Shown: piece after piece, positions 24,653 through 32,900 of the stretch
Position numbering within the stretch: position 1 is the first letter of the stretch
How the letters are laid out: each line of letters begins with the position of its first letter
NCBI RefSeq assembly: GCF_035920345.1
Contig: NZ_CP109149.1
Coordinates: 2,604,001 to 2,668,000, forward strand
Length of the DNA stretch: 64,000 nucleotides
Source of the DNA: Nocardia vinacea
GTDB taxonomy: Bacteria; Actinomycetota; Actinomycetes; Mycobacteriales; Mycobacteriaceae
Direction: 5' to 3'
Notes under the pieces: model-generated
What the model saw: only the letters and a program-made list of their open reading frames with translations
Told to the model about the DNA's origin: nothing
Database searches by the model: none
Translations under genes and position numbers: made by a program

Positions 24653-26284
24653 CTATTGCGGATCCGGGGCAGGCAGCGGCCAGCGATCCACGGTGTGCAG
24701 TGTCGAACCGGCTTGGCGCGCATAGTGTTCGGCGTGCAGGGCATCGGGGTGCAGGCGGCGGGCGGCGGCCAGCCAGCCGCCGGCCTGCCGGAGAACTTCG
24801 GTACGGGTGCGCGCCGGGTCGTTACCCAGCAGCAGACCACCGTGTTCCGGGGCGAGGACCACCGCCGATCCGAGGTGCTGCAGGCAACGACCGGTACCGA
24901 GATCGTCTCCGAGCTCGCGGTAGGCGGTGAGAGCGCGTTGCCAATGCCGAAGGGCCCGGCGGGGTTCACCGCGGGTCCACCAGAGGACCCCGAGTGTTTC
25001 GCGCGTCTGGGCACGGCCATCGGGGTCGCGGCCGTCGCGGGTCAAGGATTCAGCCAATTCCAGGCGGTCCTGGGCAGCGTCCAACCGACCCTGATGTAAG
25101 TGGACGACGGCCAGGTTGATCAGCGCGCACACCACTGCGGCCAGATCCGCACGCGGCAGCACCCACCAGGCGGCTTCCAGTTGTTCTGCCGACTCGGACA
25201 GTACGGTCGGACTCGGCGGCGCGGCCTCGAGTCGATGCAGCGCGGCGTAGTGCGACCAGCGCGCGGACAGACTGGTGGACAGGGCGCGTGGACGGTACTT
25301 CCGCGGCCGTCGGCGTAGGCGGCCCGCGCGCAGTGCAGCCAGCTCGCCACGCAGCGGGAAGTCGTCGGGATCGGTGAGTTCGCACAGCGCCTGCGCGACG
25401 CCGTAGGCATTCTCGGGCAGGCCCTTCCGGGCGTACCAGACGTCGAGGGCGTCCGCGATTCTGGCGAGTTCGTGGACCGCCGCCGTCGGTAGCCGCGTTG
25501 CCGGAATCGGGAAGAGCGTGCGCAGATATTCTTCTTCCGCTTCGAACCAGCGTCGCGCCCCCTTGGCGAAACGAACCGTTTCCAAGGCGATCGCCCAGCG
25601 GCTGGCCCGGTCCGCGTAGTGATGCAGCAGTGCGGACAACGCCGCCCGCCAGTGGGGTCCACGGACGACCTCCGCGGTGAGCGGCAGCCGCGGAGCCTTG
25701 CGCAGGCAATATCGGTCGGCGCCGAGATAATCGATGACTCCGCGTACCTCGAGGTCGGCCAGCAACAGCGTCGCGGTGCGCCCGTCGGGTGCGGAATCCG
25801 GGGGCAACCGGGTCGGCGCCTCGAGGGTGGCAGACAGCACCGCGAGCAGAGCGGCTGTCTCGAATTCCTGAACCGGTAGGTCCCGCAATGCGGCGAGGAT
25901 GGGATCGTGATCGAGTTCGGAAAGCTGTTGCGGCGGATCAGGACAGTTTCTGGCGTCGACGAAGCGTACCGGCTCGCCGGGTTCGACGAGTTCGGCGATC
26001 AGGGCGAGTTCCCTTTCGGTGCGCACTCTTTCGCGAAAGCTGTCTATGCGTCGGTAAGCCACATACGCGCCGGCGCCCAGCACTGCGACGATGGCGAGCC
26101 CGCGCAGCACCCCGCCGATCACCTTGACGACATCGCTGTCGCCGAGTGAGTTGACCACGATATTGCGACCGAGTTCGAGTACCAGCGCCCATGCGACGAC
26201 ACCCGCTGTGCCGAGCACGCCCTCCCAGATCGACGAGCGCGGCGTGATCTGCTGCGGCGCCTCGTATCCGCGTGGCGCCGTCAC
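24653..26284 (-). CDS. Membrane-anchored TPR protein linked to an ABC importer
   Basis: A 543-residue protein. Two hydrophobic segments near the N-terminus (VLGTAGVVAWALVLELG and VLRGLAIVAVLGAGAYVAY) anchor it. The remainder is helical, with TPR-like repeats in the second half (ALINLAVVHLHQGRLDAAQDRLELAESL, then TLGVLWWTRGEPRRALRHWQRAL). A winged-helix-like stretch around LLADLEVRGVIDYLGADRYCLR is also visible. The start is GTG 26284, overlapping the permease stop by four bases (GTGA). A long open frame continues upstream inside the permease gene but is an out-of-frame shadow. Being last in the operon after the substrate-binding protein and permease, it probably helps that transporter. I know of no defined role. 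Confidence 0.72.
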   Translation of the reverse strand: MTAPRGYEAPQQITPRSSIWEGVLGTAGVVAWALVLELGRNIVVNSLGDSDVVKVIGGVLRGLAIVAVLGAGAYVAYRRIDSFRERVRTERELALIAELVEPGEPVRFVDARNCPDPPQQLSELDHDPILAALRDLPVQEFETAALLAVLSATLEAPTRLPPDSAPDGRTATLLLADLEVRGVIDYLGADRYCLRKAPRLPLTAEVVRGPHWRAALSALLHHYADRASRWAIALETVRFAKGARRWFEAEEEYLRTLFPIPATRLPTAAVHELARIADALDVWYARKGLPENAYGVAQALCELTDPDDFPLRGELAALRAGRLRRRPRKYRPRALSTSLSARWSHYAALHRLEAAPPSPTVLSESAEQLEAAWWVLPRADLAAVVCALINLAVVHLHQGRLDAAQDRLELAESLTRDGRDPDGRAQTRETLGVLWWTRGEPRRALRHWQRALTAYRELGDDLGTGRCLQHLGSAVVLAPEHGGLLLGNDPARTRTEVLRQAGGWLAAARRLHPDALHAEHYARQAGSTLHTVDRWPLPAPDPQ

Positions 26285-28101
26285 GACAGCGTCCCGCCGG
26301 TCAGTCCCGGTACCAGCCAGCGGCGCCACGTGGCAAGCAACAGCAGCACGGGCAGCACGGCCGACAGCAGCGACCCGGCCGCCAATTCCGCGGCGTTCTC
26401 GTTGAATTGCCGTGCCTCGCCCCACAGCAGCAACGACCAGGGGCTGGCACCCGCGCCGTTCATCATCAGCCCGATGAAGAAGTCGTTCCACACCTGGATG
26501 AATTCCAGTACCGCGACCGCCACTACGGCCGGGCCCGCCGATGCCAGCAGCCGCCGCGTGACGGTGCCCGGACTGGCCAGCCCGTGCAGCGCCGCATCGG
26601 CCGGAGTGTCCGGCGGGGCCAGCATCGCACCGCGCAGGATCAGGATCGCGATCGGCAATCCCGCGGCGGCGTGCACGAAGATCAACGGAATCCTGGTGCC
26701 GGACAAGTTGAACGTGTCGATGAACGCATCGAGGGAACCTAGGTAGCTCTGCGCGGGCAGCACCGACAGGACCACCAGGGACACCACCGCGATCCGCGAG
26801 ACCACACCCTCCTGACGCCCCGCGGCCAATCGATGCGCCACCGGAAGTGCGGCCGCCACCACGACGATCGTCGCCAACCCGGCCACCAGCAATGTCGTCT
26901 GCCATGCCGCACGGAAGGATTCATCGCGCCACATACCGGTGAGCGCGGAAAGCCCGAATCCCTTGGGGCCGTTCAGACAAACGGCGATCAGCACCAGGAT
27001 CGGCACCAACGCGAACAGCGACACCGCGGCGATCCCGATCGCGCGCACCGGACCGATGCGGCGACTGGCATCCACCGGCGGCGAAACCGCCGCATGGGTC
27101 CGGCCGCCGCGCTGTCCGCGCACGCCGGTCCGCGGCAGCCAGGCCACGAAGCCGACCAGCACCGCCAACGGCAGCGCGTACGCCGCGGCGACACCCGCGC
27201 CGAGATCGCCGTCGGTGGCCAGTCGCCACCACTGCACGGTCGCACTGTCGAGCTGATACTGCATTGAACCGGGTACCCCGATCAGCACCACATCGAAGAC
27301 CCGGGCCGCGGCGACCGCGACGACCAATCCGAGAATGAGCAGGATCGGACGCACCAACTCCAGCAGGCGCAGCAGCGGGAAACGCTTTCCCTGCCTGTGC
27401 AGATAGCCCGACCGCACCGGATCCGCCTCGATGGCACGGATATCGGCGCGCAACAAGCCGGTCAGGAAACCCAGCCAGGTCCACAGAAACGCCGAACCGA
27501 GCATCAGCGCGAACCAGATCCGGTACCCGCCAACGCTTTCGATGCCGAACCGAGCGGCGAGATGTTGGAAGATTATCCGGAAGGCGACACCCGAGACGAA
27601 TGCAGAGATACCGAACGGCACGATCAGCGGCGCCCACAACCTGCGCGAATCGCGTGACAGCCAGGCGATGCCGACGGCGACGAGCAGCAGGACCAGACCG
27701 AAGACGACCCACAGCATGGTCAGCAGGTACGCCCATCGTCCGTCGTCGGCCAGGGCGTCGGCGAGCAACCAGAGCCCCAGCGCGGTGAGCACGGCGCAAG
27801 CCGCCAGCACCGACAGCCGTGCCCGGCTCGACGATCCACGCCTGCGGATCAGGGTGAAGGCGACGGCACCACAGGCAACAAGCGTGCAGGAGAACACGAT
27901 TCGCGGACGCGCGGGCACCGCGATCGCCACCGTCCACACCGCGGGCGCCACCAGCAACGCCGCAATCAACCCGACCGCCAGCAGACCGGCCCAACCGAGC
28001 CAGCGATGCGGCCGCCCGCCCGGTATCAGTGGGCCGCGCATCCGGCGAGTCGCGAGCTCGATGCGCATTCCGTTGGCACGGAAGTCGGCCACACCCGTCA
28101 T
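26281..28101 (-). CDS. Fused MalF-MalG type ABC sugar permease
   Basis: A 606-residue inner-membrane protein with two successive binding-protein-dependent permease domains, normally separate MalF and MalG proteins. The first half has its coupling loop at AIEADPVRSGYLHRQGKRFP, and the second at DAALHGLASPGTVTRRLL. Each is followed by the typical run of membrane helices. The last domain includes LPAQSYLGSLDAFIDTFNLSGTRIPLIF and VWNDFFIGLMMN, like MalG. About 12-14 membrane segments are visible. The ATG at 28101 overlaps the substrate-binding protein stop (ATGA). A longer in-frame start upstream is non-coding in style. No ATPase gene is nearby, so a shared MsiK-type ATPase is likely. Confidence 0.85.
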   Translation of the reverse strand: MTGVADFRANGMRIELATRRMRGPLIPGGRPHRWLGWAGLLAVGLIAALLVAPAVWTVAIAVPARPRIVFSCTLVACGAVAFTLIRRRGSSSRARLSVLAACAVLTALGLWLLADALADDGRWAYLLTMLWVVFGLVLLLVAVGIAWLSRDSRRLWAPLIVPFGISAFVSGVAFRIIFQHLAARFGIESVGGYRIWFALMLGSAFLWTWLGFLTGLLRADIRAIEADPVRSGYLHRQGKRFPLLRLLELVRPILLILGLVVAVAAARVFDVVLIGVPGSMQYQLDSATVQWWRLATDGDLGAGVAAAYALPLAVLVGFVAWLPRTGVRGQRGGRTHAAVSPPVDASRRIGPVRAIGIAAVSLFALVPILVLIAVCLNGPKGFGLSALTGMWRDESFRAAWQTTLLVAGLATIVVVAAALPVAHRLAAGRQEGVVSRIAVVSLVVLSVLPAQSYLGSLDAFIDTFNLSGTRIPLIFVHAAAGLPIAILILRGAMLAPPDTPADAALHGLASPGTVTRRLLASAGPAVVAVAVLEFIQVWNDFFIGLMMNGAGASPWSLLLWGEARQFNENAAELAAGSLLSAVLPVLLLLATWRRWLVPGLTGGTLS

Positions 28102-29390
28102 CGGCGACTCCGCTCGAATCCGTCCAATGCGGCGATCGCGCGATCGATCGCGGCATCCGGCGGCTCGGCGGCACCGTCGCCGATCGCGACGAGAAAGTCG
28201 GTCAGTATGCGCCACAACCCATTACGGCCACCCACCGCTCCTAGCTGATCGGACAGGTCGAACGCGCTCCAGGGGCTCTGCGACCGCGCGATCGGTTCCA
28301 GCAGTGCCGAATAGCGCACGGTGGTCCGCGTATTCGGGGCGATGAAGCCGCCGTCGCCCTGAATCCAGGGCAGCGGCGCCTCCGGTGCAGCCAGCGCCGC
28401 CACCACCTCATCAGCGCGCGAGCCGGCATATTTGGTCACCACCATGACATCGCCGCCCACAATCCGTGGCCGTTCACCACCGAGGCCGGTGACCGGGAAC
28501 GGTGCGATACCAACCACCTCCTCCAGCCTTCGGCCCGAGGCTCGAAGGCACTCGCGGACAACGGGTTCGGCGAAATCGGGCGCGATCACCATGGCGGCGC
28601 GGCGGTGCTCGAACACCTCTCGAATTGCGTCCGGGAACTGACGGGTCAACGCCACCGCGACTCCGCCCGCGATGGCATGCCGTCGGCCCCACAGCCGGGC
28701 GAGATTTCCGAACGTCGCGCGCACGGCAGGCCGGTCCCAGACGCGCTCCTGCGTGGTGGTCGTCAAATCGTCGTAGGTGCGTGGAGATTCGGCGCGCAGC
28801 ACATTCTCGAAGACATCGGTCAGTACCCAGCCGTCCGCCGCGGCGAGGGCGAGCAACCGGATCGGCGTGTCCGCTAGCACCTCGATCCGGTCGACCCAAT
28901 CCGCGATCGTCCAATCGGCGGGGTCGCCGAGGTGATACTTGTCGACGGTCTGCCGGTCGTACCAGACCAGCGACTTGTCGGCGGCCTTGAACGGCACCCC
29001 GTACGGCTTTCCGTTGTAGTACAACAGCTGTCGCCACAACTCGGGATACCGCGCCCCTTGGTCGTCGGTCCACAGCGCATCGGGGACCGGCCGAAGCTTA
29101 CCGTCGTCGACGAGTGCGCGAACCTGACCGGCCTGCGGCAGCAGCACGATATCCGGCGCCGACTTCCCGCCCGCGCTGAACGCGGTACCGACCTCGTCGC
29201 CCATCGGAATCACATCCACCGATCGCGCGAACGGCATCGGCGCCAACACCTTCCGGAAGGCAGCCAGCTCCGCCCCACTCCACGACACCCCGATCCGGAT
29301 CGACCCCGAATCGCCCCACAACAGCTGCGGCGCACACGCGGCCAGCGGCAACACCCAACCCGCTTGCAGCAAAGCTCTTCTCGTCCCCAT
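28098..29390 (-). CDS. Sugar-type ABC transporter substrate-binding lipoprotein
   Basis: A 430-residue extracellular solute-binding lipoprotein. The signal MGTRRALLQAGWVLP ends in a lipobox LAAC with Cys19. The body has the cluster-B/MalE-like pattern: SIRIGVSWSG, APDIVLLPQAGQVRALVDDGKLRPV, YYNGKPYGVPFKAADKSLVWYD, then AMVIAPDFAEPVV and GGDVMVVTKYAGSR. It feeds the fused permease encoded immediately downstream with a four-base overlap. The ligand is probably a sugar or oligosaccharide, but the residues seen do not fix which. It starts 53 bases after the gas vesicle gvpK stop, on the same strand, so read-through from that operon is possible. Confidence 0.88.
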   Translation of the reverse strand: MGTRRALLQAGWVLPLAACAPQLLWGDSGSIRIGVSWSGAELAAFRKVLAPMPFARSVDVIPMGDEVGTAFSAGGKSAPDIVLLPQAGQVRALVDDGKLRPVPDALWTDDQGARYPELWRQLLYYNGKPYGVPFKAADKSLVWYDRQTVDKYHLGDPADWTIADWVDRIEVLADTPIRLLALAAADGWVLTDVFENVLRAESPRTYDDLTTTTQERVWDRPAVRATFGNLARLWGRRHAIAGGVAVALTRQFPDAIREVFEHRRAAMVIAPDFAEPVVRECLRASGRRLEEVVGIAPFPVTGLGGERPRIVGGDVMVVTKYAGSRADEVVAALAAPEAPLPWIQGDGGFIAPNTRTTVRYSALLEPIARSQSPWSAFDLSDQLGAVGGRNGLWRILTDFLVAIGDGAAEPPDAAIDRAIAALDGFERSRR

Positions 29391-29442
29391 GCTCCCCCAA
29401 CCGAGCGGTTATGGTGTCGCCGAGGATTATTCCATCACCCTC

Positions 29443-29733
29443 CTAGTCGGGAAGAAGCTTTCCCAAGGGACCCAGGTCGATGTTGAGATCTTCTGGGGTG
29501 AGGCCGAAATGGTCGCGCAGTTCGTCCATGCGTTGTTCGAGCAGCATCAGGGTGGTGCCGATGCGTTCGATCTGGGTCTCCGTCAGCTCGCCATCGTCCA
29601 CGCGCCGCAGTGCCTGCCGTTCCATCAGTTGCCGCAGCAGCTCCACCAGTGTGAGCACAAGCGTGACCAGACCGCGCTCGACGGATTCGGGGTCGGTATC
29701 GATACGCGGTGGAATGCCACCGATTTCAGTCAT
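29443..29733 (-). CDS. gvpK: Gas vesicle protein GvpK
   Basis: A 96-residue cytosolic helical protein required for gas vesicle assembly. It has the GvpK pattern: RIDTDPESVERGLVTLVLTLVELLRQLMERQALRRVDDGELTE, then ERIGTTLMLLEQRMDEL and the closing FGLTPEDLNIDLGPLGKLL. The length is typical. The start overlaps the gvpS stop by four bases. It is the last gene of the gas vesicle operon, the same position as in Streptomyces gvp clusters. Confidence 0.95.
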   Translation of the reverse strand: MTEIGGIPPRIDTDPESVERGLVTLVLTLVELLRQLMERQALRRVDDGELTETQIERIGTTLMLLEQRMDELRDHFGLTPEDLNIDLGPLGKLLPD

Positions 29734-29963
29734 CTCGGGGGCGGTTCCAGTTCAGGGTGTGACGCCGTGGACTCGACCGCAGACACAGACAGCGTACTGA
29801 TGGATGAGATCAGGGCTCGCAGCGAGATTGCGACCAGGTCGACGTCCGCGATGGCCAGCCTGACGTCGCCGGAGATGACTACGCCGCCGGCCAGCACTCG
29901 GTCCAACAAATCGACGAGTGCGACCCGGCGCTCGCCGTCGACGCTCTGGTCGGCGGGTTTCAT
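29730..29963 (-). CDS. gvpS: GvpA/GvpJ-family minor structural protein (GvpS-like)
   Basis: A 77-residue member of the GvpA/J family. VALVDLLDRVLAGGVVISGDVRLAIADVDLVAISLRALISSI is the conserved amphipathic shell-forming core. The C-terminus is short, SHPELEPPPR. Start ATG 29963 overlaps the gvpL stop (ATGA). A longer frame exists but would sit inside gvpL. By position (L-S-K) it corresponds to Streptomyces gvpS. It is probably a minor, cap-associated subunit rather than the main rib protein. Confidence 0.85.
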   Translation of the reverse strand: MKPADQSVDGERRVALVDLLDRVLAGGVVISGDVRLAIADVDLVAISLRALISSISTLSVSAVESTASHPELEPPPR

Positions 29964-30754
29964 ATCGGCTCCTGATCCACGCCGGCGAACGAATACGGCG
30001 GCCACGGACCGGTGATTTCGAGCCGGATGCCGGGCAATTCCTTGCCGAGTTCGTTCACGGTCGCGGCGAAGTCAGCGGCGTGGTCGTCATCGACCAGATA
30101 GGTGCCGTTGAGCACCATCCAGTCGCGGCGGCCGCTCAGCGCCGGATCCGTCGCCGCTTGACGACGTCCCGCGGCGGCCTGGCGAACCAAGCGCGCATGT
30201 ACCGCCTCGGCCCGTTCTGCCGCGTCGCGTTCCACGGTTTCCTGTGCGGACAGTTCCGCGCGGCGACGGGCCAGATAGGCCGTGCCCGTACCCTTTCCGC
30301 TCCCCGTGCTCGCGGCCCTGGCATCGGCCACTGCGGCGGTGAGGGTGGCACGGTCGGTATAGGCTTTCACGCCCCACTCGGTGCGGCCGGTCACCAGCGT
30401 CAGCGCTGCGATGAAGTCCGCACGCCTCGTATCGAGCAGCTCGCGCACCCGCTCGTCGTCGAGAAAGACCGTGGCCAGGCGTAGCGGGACGGTCGGGCCG
30501 CGGCGCACCAGCGCTGACACCACGGCGTCGTGCGCCCGTGCCGTCGCCGCCAGCCAGTCCAGATCCTCCAAGTTCCGCCGTAGTGGCTGCTCCCCGAATA
30601 CCTCGAGCGGCACCGATCCGACGAACGCCGCCAGCGCATCCGAGACCACCGCGCGTACCGGCTCGCCCGCGACGCCGGTGACCGAGCCCGATCCCGCCGC
30701 GGCGTCCGTGGCCCGGGTGACCGCGTACAACCAGACGCCGACCTGTTCAGTCAC
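29960..30754 (-). CDS. gvpL: Gas vesicle protein GvpL/GvpF family (second copy)
   Basis: A 264-residue two-domain GvpL/F protein. It starts VGVWLYAVTRA, has PLEVFGEQPLRRNLEDLDWLAATARAHDAVVSALVRRGPTVPLRLATVF (the diagnostic central strand) and a coiled-coil-like Arg/Ala-rich segment (LARRRAELSAQETVERDAAERAEAVHARLVR). The second ferredoxin-like domain starts MVLNGTYLVDDD and ends ITGPWPPYSF, the family's closing motif. Proteins of this family bind GvpA and act in vesicle assembly. It overlaps gvpJ by eight bases upstream and gvpS by four downstream. Confidence 0.93.
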   Translation of the reverse strand: MTEQVGVWLYAVTRATDAAAGSGSVTGVAGEPVRAVVSDALAAFVGSVPLEVFGEQPLRRNLEDLDWLAATARAHDAVVSALVRRGPTVPLRLATVFLDDERVRELLDTRRADFIAALTLVTGRTEWGVKAYTDRATLTAAVADARAASTGSGKGTGTAYLARRRAELSAQETVERDAAERAEAVHARLVRQAAAGRRQAATDPALSGRRDWMVLNGTYLVDDDHAADFAATVNELGKELPGIRLEITGPWPPYSFAGVDQEPI

Positions 30755-31139
30755 GGTCCTTCGATTCCTCGGGTTCGCGGCGGCGTTCGATGGATTGGTG
30801 GCGCTTGCCTGCGGCCTCGAGTTCGGCGATTCGGTCGCGCAGTTCCCGGTTCTCGAGTTCGAGGTCGTGATCCTGCCGCTCGAGCGTGTGGGCCTTGCTG
30901 TTGAGCCAGGGGTCGGTCTCCCACCAGTCGATGCCGACCGCCTTGGCCGTCTCCAAGGACGCGATGACCAGTCGCAGCTTGATCGTGAGCAGTTCGATGT
31001 CGAGCAGATTCACCTGGATGTCCCCCGCGATCACCAAGCCCTTGTCGAGCACCCGTTCGAGGATGTCGGCGAGATTCGTCGATTGATGTCCGCCGCCGTA
31101 CGGCTGCGGTGCCGAGGACTCGCCTCCGACCACCGTCAT
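30747..31139 (-). CDS. gvpJ: GvpJ: GvpA-family minor structural protein with charged tail
   Basis: A 130-residue protein of the GvpA/J family. The core LADILERVLDKGLVIAGDIQVNLLDIELLTIKLRLVIASLETAK matches the shell-protein fold. WWETDPWL and a charged, coiled-coil-like tail (HTLERQDHDLELENRELRDRIAELEAAGKR) follow, typical of actinobacterial GvpJ and absent from GvpA. It probably nucleates or caps the vesicle. Start ATG 31139 overlaps the gvpO stop by four bases, and the stop overlaps gvpL by eight. Confidence 0.9.
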   Translation of the reverse strand: MTVVGGESSAPQPYGGGHQSTNLADILERVLDKGLVIAGDIQVNLLDIELLTIKLRLVIASLETAKAVGIDWWETDPWLNSKAHTLERQDHDLELENRELRDRIAELEAAGKRHQSIERRREPEESKDRD

Positions 31140-31471
31140 GGTCGAGCTCTTCCACCGATATCGGTGCTACCGCGGTAGTAGCGCCTGGTTCTGCGGTAGG
31201 CCAGCAGATTTCCGTCCAAATCGAGCTCGAGCTCGTAGAGCGCCAGCATGTCCCCCGATGAGGGGATGCGGCGATCCTCGAGCACCTCCATCTCTACCAG
31301 CCATCCGTCCTCGATCGGCTCCATGGAGGTGACGCCCTCCACGTGCTTCGAGGTCAGTTCCACCAGGATCTCGATTGCCGCGGCCGAGGCCTGTGCCGCG
31401 GTGATGGGAGGCGGTTCGTCCGGCACCGCGTCGACATCCTCGGGGTTTTCCGGAGTGGTCATGCGTGCCAC
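31136..31471 (-). CDS. gvpO: Gas vesicle protein GvpO
   Basis: About 111 residues. An acidic Pro-rich N-terminus (EDVDAVPDEPPPIT) is followed by the GvpO core: AAIEILVELTSKHVEGVTSMEPIEDGWLVEMEVLEDRRIPSSGDMLALYELELDLDGNLLAYRRTRRYYRG. GvpO is essential or regulatory for vesicle formation in haloarchaea and is conserved in actinobacterial clusters. GTG 31471 is preferred because AAGGAG lies eight bases before it. ATG 31462 and GTG 31480 are alternatives. It sits between gvpG and gvpJ, whereas in Streptomyces gvpO leads the cluster. Confidence 0.88.
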   Translation of the reverse strand: MARMTTPENPEDVDAVPDEPPPITAAQASAAAIEILVELTSKHVEGVTSMEPIEDGWLVEMEVLEDRRIPSSGDMLALYELELDLDGNLLAYRRTRRYYRGSTDIGGRARP

Positions 31472-31476
31472 GCGAG

Positions 31477-31734
31477 TCACTCCTTCCGTTTAGTCGCCGT
31501 CGTGTCGTCCGAGGACGGGAGTGTGCGATCGAGGACGGCTTGCTGCGCTTGCTTCCGCTCTTCTTCGGACAGGCGACCGGCCGCGGCGGCCTCATCGATC
31601 TCCTCGAGTTCGCGCCGCACTGCCGCGGGACTTTGTAGCTGCTGCTCTACCTGGTCCTGGATCAGTTCGCCCAGCCAGATCACGCCGCGCACCGGTGCGA
31701 GGGGCAACGACAAGATCGCTGAGACCAGACCCAT
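31477..31734 (-). CDS. gvpG: Gas vesicle protein GvpG
   Basis: An 85-residue helical protein with the GvpG pattern. A hydrophobic, amphipathic front, MGLVSAILSLPLAPVRGVIWLGELIQDQVEQQ, is followed by LEEIDEAAAAGRLSEEERKQAQQAVLDRTL. GvpG works as an assembly accessory alongside GvpF/L. Its start is three bases after the gvpF stop. The gvpO ribosome binding site (AAGGAG) overlaps its last codons. Confidence 0.92.
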   Translation of the reverse strand: MGLVSAILSLPLAPVRGVIWLGELIQDQVEQQLQSPAAVRRELEEIDEAAAAGRLSEEERKQAQQAVLDRTLPSSDDTTATKRKE

Positions 31735-31737
31735 GGT

Positions 31738-32496
31738 TCAGCTCTCGGGTGCCTGCTTGGTCACGAAGTCGTAGGCTGCCATCGGTCCGAGCAGGGTCAG
31801 TTCGACCCGGTCGTCCCAGTCCCTGGCGAGCCGGCGCAACACATCCTCCAGATCGCCTTGCCGACTCGTGTCGACCAGAACCGCGACGTGCACGGCGTCC
31901 TCCTCGTGGGTGGGCTGGCGTTGGTTGACGAGCGGGTCGAACTCCTCGAGTTCGGAAATCACCCTGCGGGTGTCCTCGGCGCGTTTGGCTTCGATCGCCT
32001 GGTTGATCATTTCGCCCAGTGCGATCCGGGCATCGCGGGTGGCGTCTTCGGGTTTGTCGTGGATCTCCTCGCGCAGCCGGGCGACTTCGGCGTTCTCGTC
32101 GACGAGTTCACGCAGGACGGCATTCTCGACGTAGCGCCCCTTGATCACGAACTGCGCACGCCCCTCCAGTTCCTCCAGCGCGGCACGGAATTCGTCCTCG
32201 TGTTCCCCGAGCAGCTCGTTCCCCACCGCCTCCGCATCGGTCATCACCGCGCCGAAGCGCAGCGGCAGCACCGGAACCACGGCCGCCGACTCGTCCAGCA
32301 GCTTGGCGTGTGCGGCGAGATCATCGGGATCGCCGAGCCGGCGATCGGTGGCGACGTCACTGACCAGCGCGGCGATCTCGCCGTGTCGCACCACTGCGAC
32401 ATCGCCGGGGGGATCGCCGACACCACTGGCATGCGGCTGCGGCTCCACATCGGCAGGGACGATTCCGTAGACGTACAGGGCGTGGCCGGTAGCCAT
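31738..32496 (-). CDS. gvpF: Gas vesicle protein GvpF
   Basis: A 252-residue GvpL/F-family protein. It starts HALYVYGIVPADVE, has AAHAKLLDESAAVVPVLPLRFGAVM in the first domain, and FVIKGRYVENAVLRELVDENAEVARLREEI as a helical middle. The second domain (HVAVLVDTSRQGDLEDVLRRLARDW) closes with ELTLLGPMAAYDFV. GvpF is found at the gas-facing surface and contacts GvpA during assembly. The start is the TAATG overlap with the gvpA stop, with GGGAGG upstream. The pairing of gvpF and gvpL in one operon matches other actinobacterial clusters. Confidence 0.94.
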   Translation of the reverse strand: MATGHALYVYGIVPADVEPQPHASGVGDPPGDVAVVRHGEIAALVSDVATDRRLGDPDDLAAHAKLLDESAAVVPVLPLRFGAVMTDAEAVGNELLGEHEDEFRAALEELEGRAQFVIKGRYVENAVLRELVDENAEVARLREEIHDKPEDATRDARIALGEMINQAIEAKRAEDTRRVISELEEFDPLVNQRQPTHEEDAVHVAVLVDTSRQGDLEDVLRRLARDWDDRVELTLLGPMAAYDFVTKQAPES

Positions 32497-32900
32497 TATT
32501 CCTCCCTGCGCCGCGAAGACCGGGGTGCTGTTTGGCGCTTGTCCTCGACGTCGTCGAGGAAGCTCTTGACCTTCTCGCCCGCCGCCTCGAGCGCACCCTT
32601 GGTCTTGTGCTTGCTCGCACCCTCGGTGACGTCGCCGACGATATCGGTCAAGCCCTTGGGTTCACTGGTGGAAATTTCGAGCCGATTGACGGCCTCGGCA
32701 AAGCGTAGATACGTGTCGACGCTGGCCACGACGACGCGGGCGTCGACGGTCACCAGTTCGATGCCGACCAACGACACGCGCGCGAACGCGTCGATAACCA
32801 GTCCTTTGTCGAGAATCGTGTCTACAACGTCGGCCAGGCTGGAGGAATTCGGGCGCGCCATTGTGCCGGTTCCGCCACCGCCTGCGGGTTCGATGGTCAT
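32496..32900 (-). CDS. gvpA: Gas vesicle main structural protein GvpA
   Basis: A 134-residue GvpA. The core [57 protein letters not shown] is the canonical rib-forming subunit. It is longer than cyanobacterial GvpA (about 70 residues), with a 13-residue front and a charged C-terminal extension ([24 protein letters not shown]), as in other actinobacteria. Start ATG 32900 has AGGAG ten bases upstream and overlaps the SRPBCC gene stop by four bases. It is the only clear GvpA; gvpJ and gvpS are minor relatives. Confidence 0.94.
   Translation of the reverse strand: MTIEPAGGGGTGTMARPNSSSLADVVDTILDKGLVIDAFARVSLVGIELVTVDARVVVASVDTYLRFAEAVNRLEISTSEPKGLTDIVGDVTEGASKHKTKGALEAAGEKVKSFLDDVEDKRQTAPRSSRRREE

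Noticed and set aside
24653..26905. A 750-codon frame beginning upstream of the TPR gene
   Set aside because: The first 207 codons lie inside the permease gene in another frame and are Arg/Gly-rich. The true start is GTG 26284, overlapping the permease stop.
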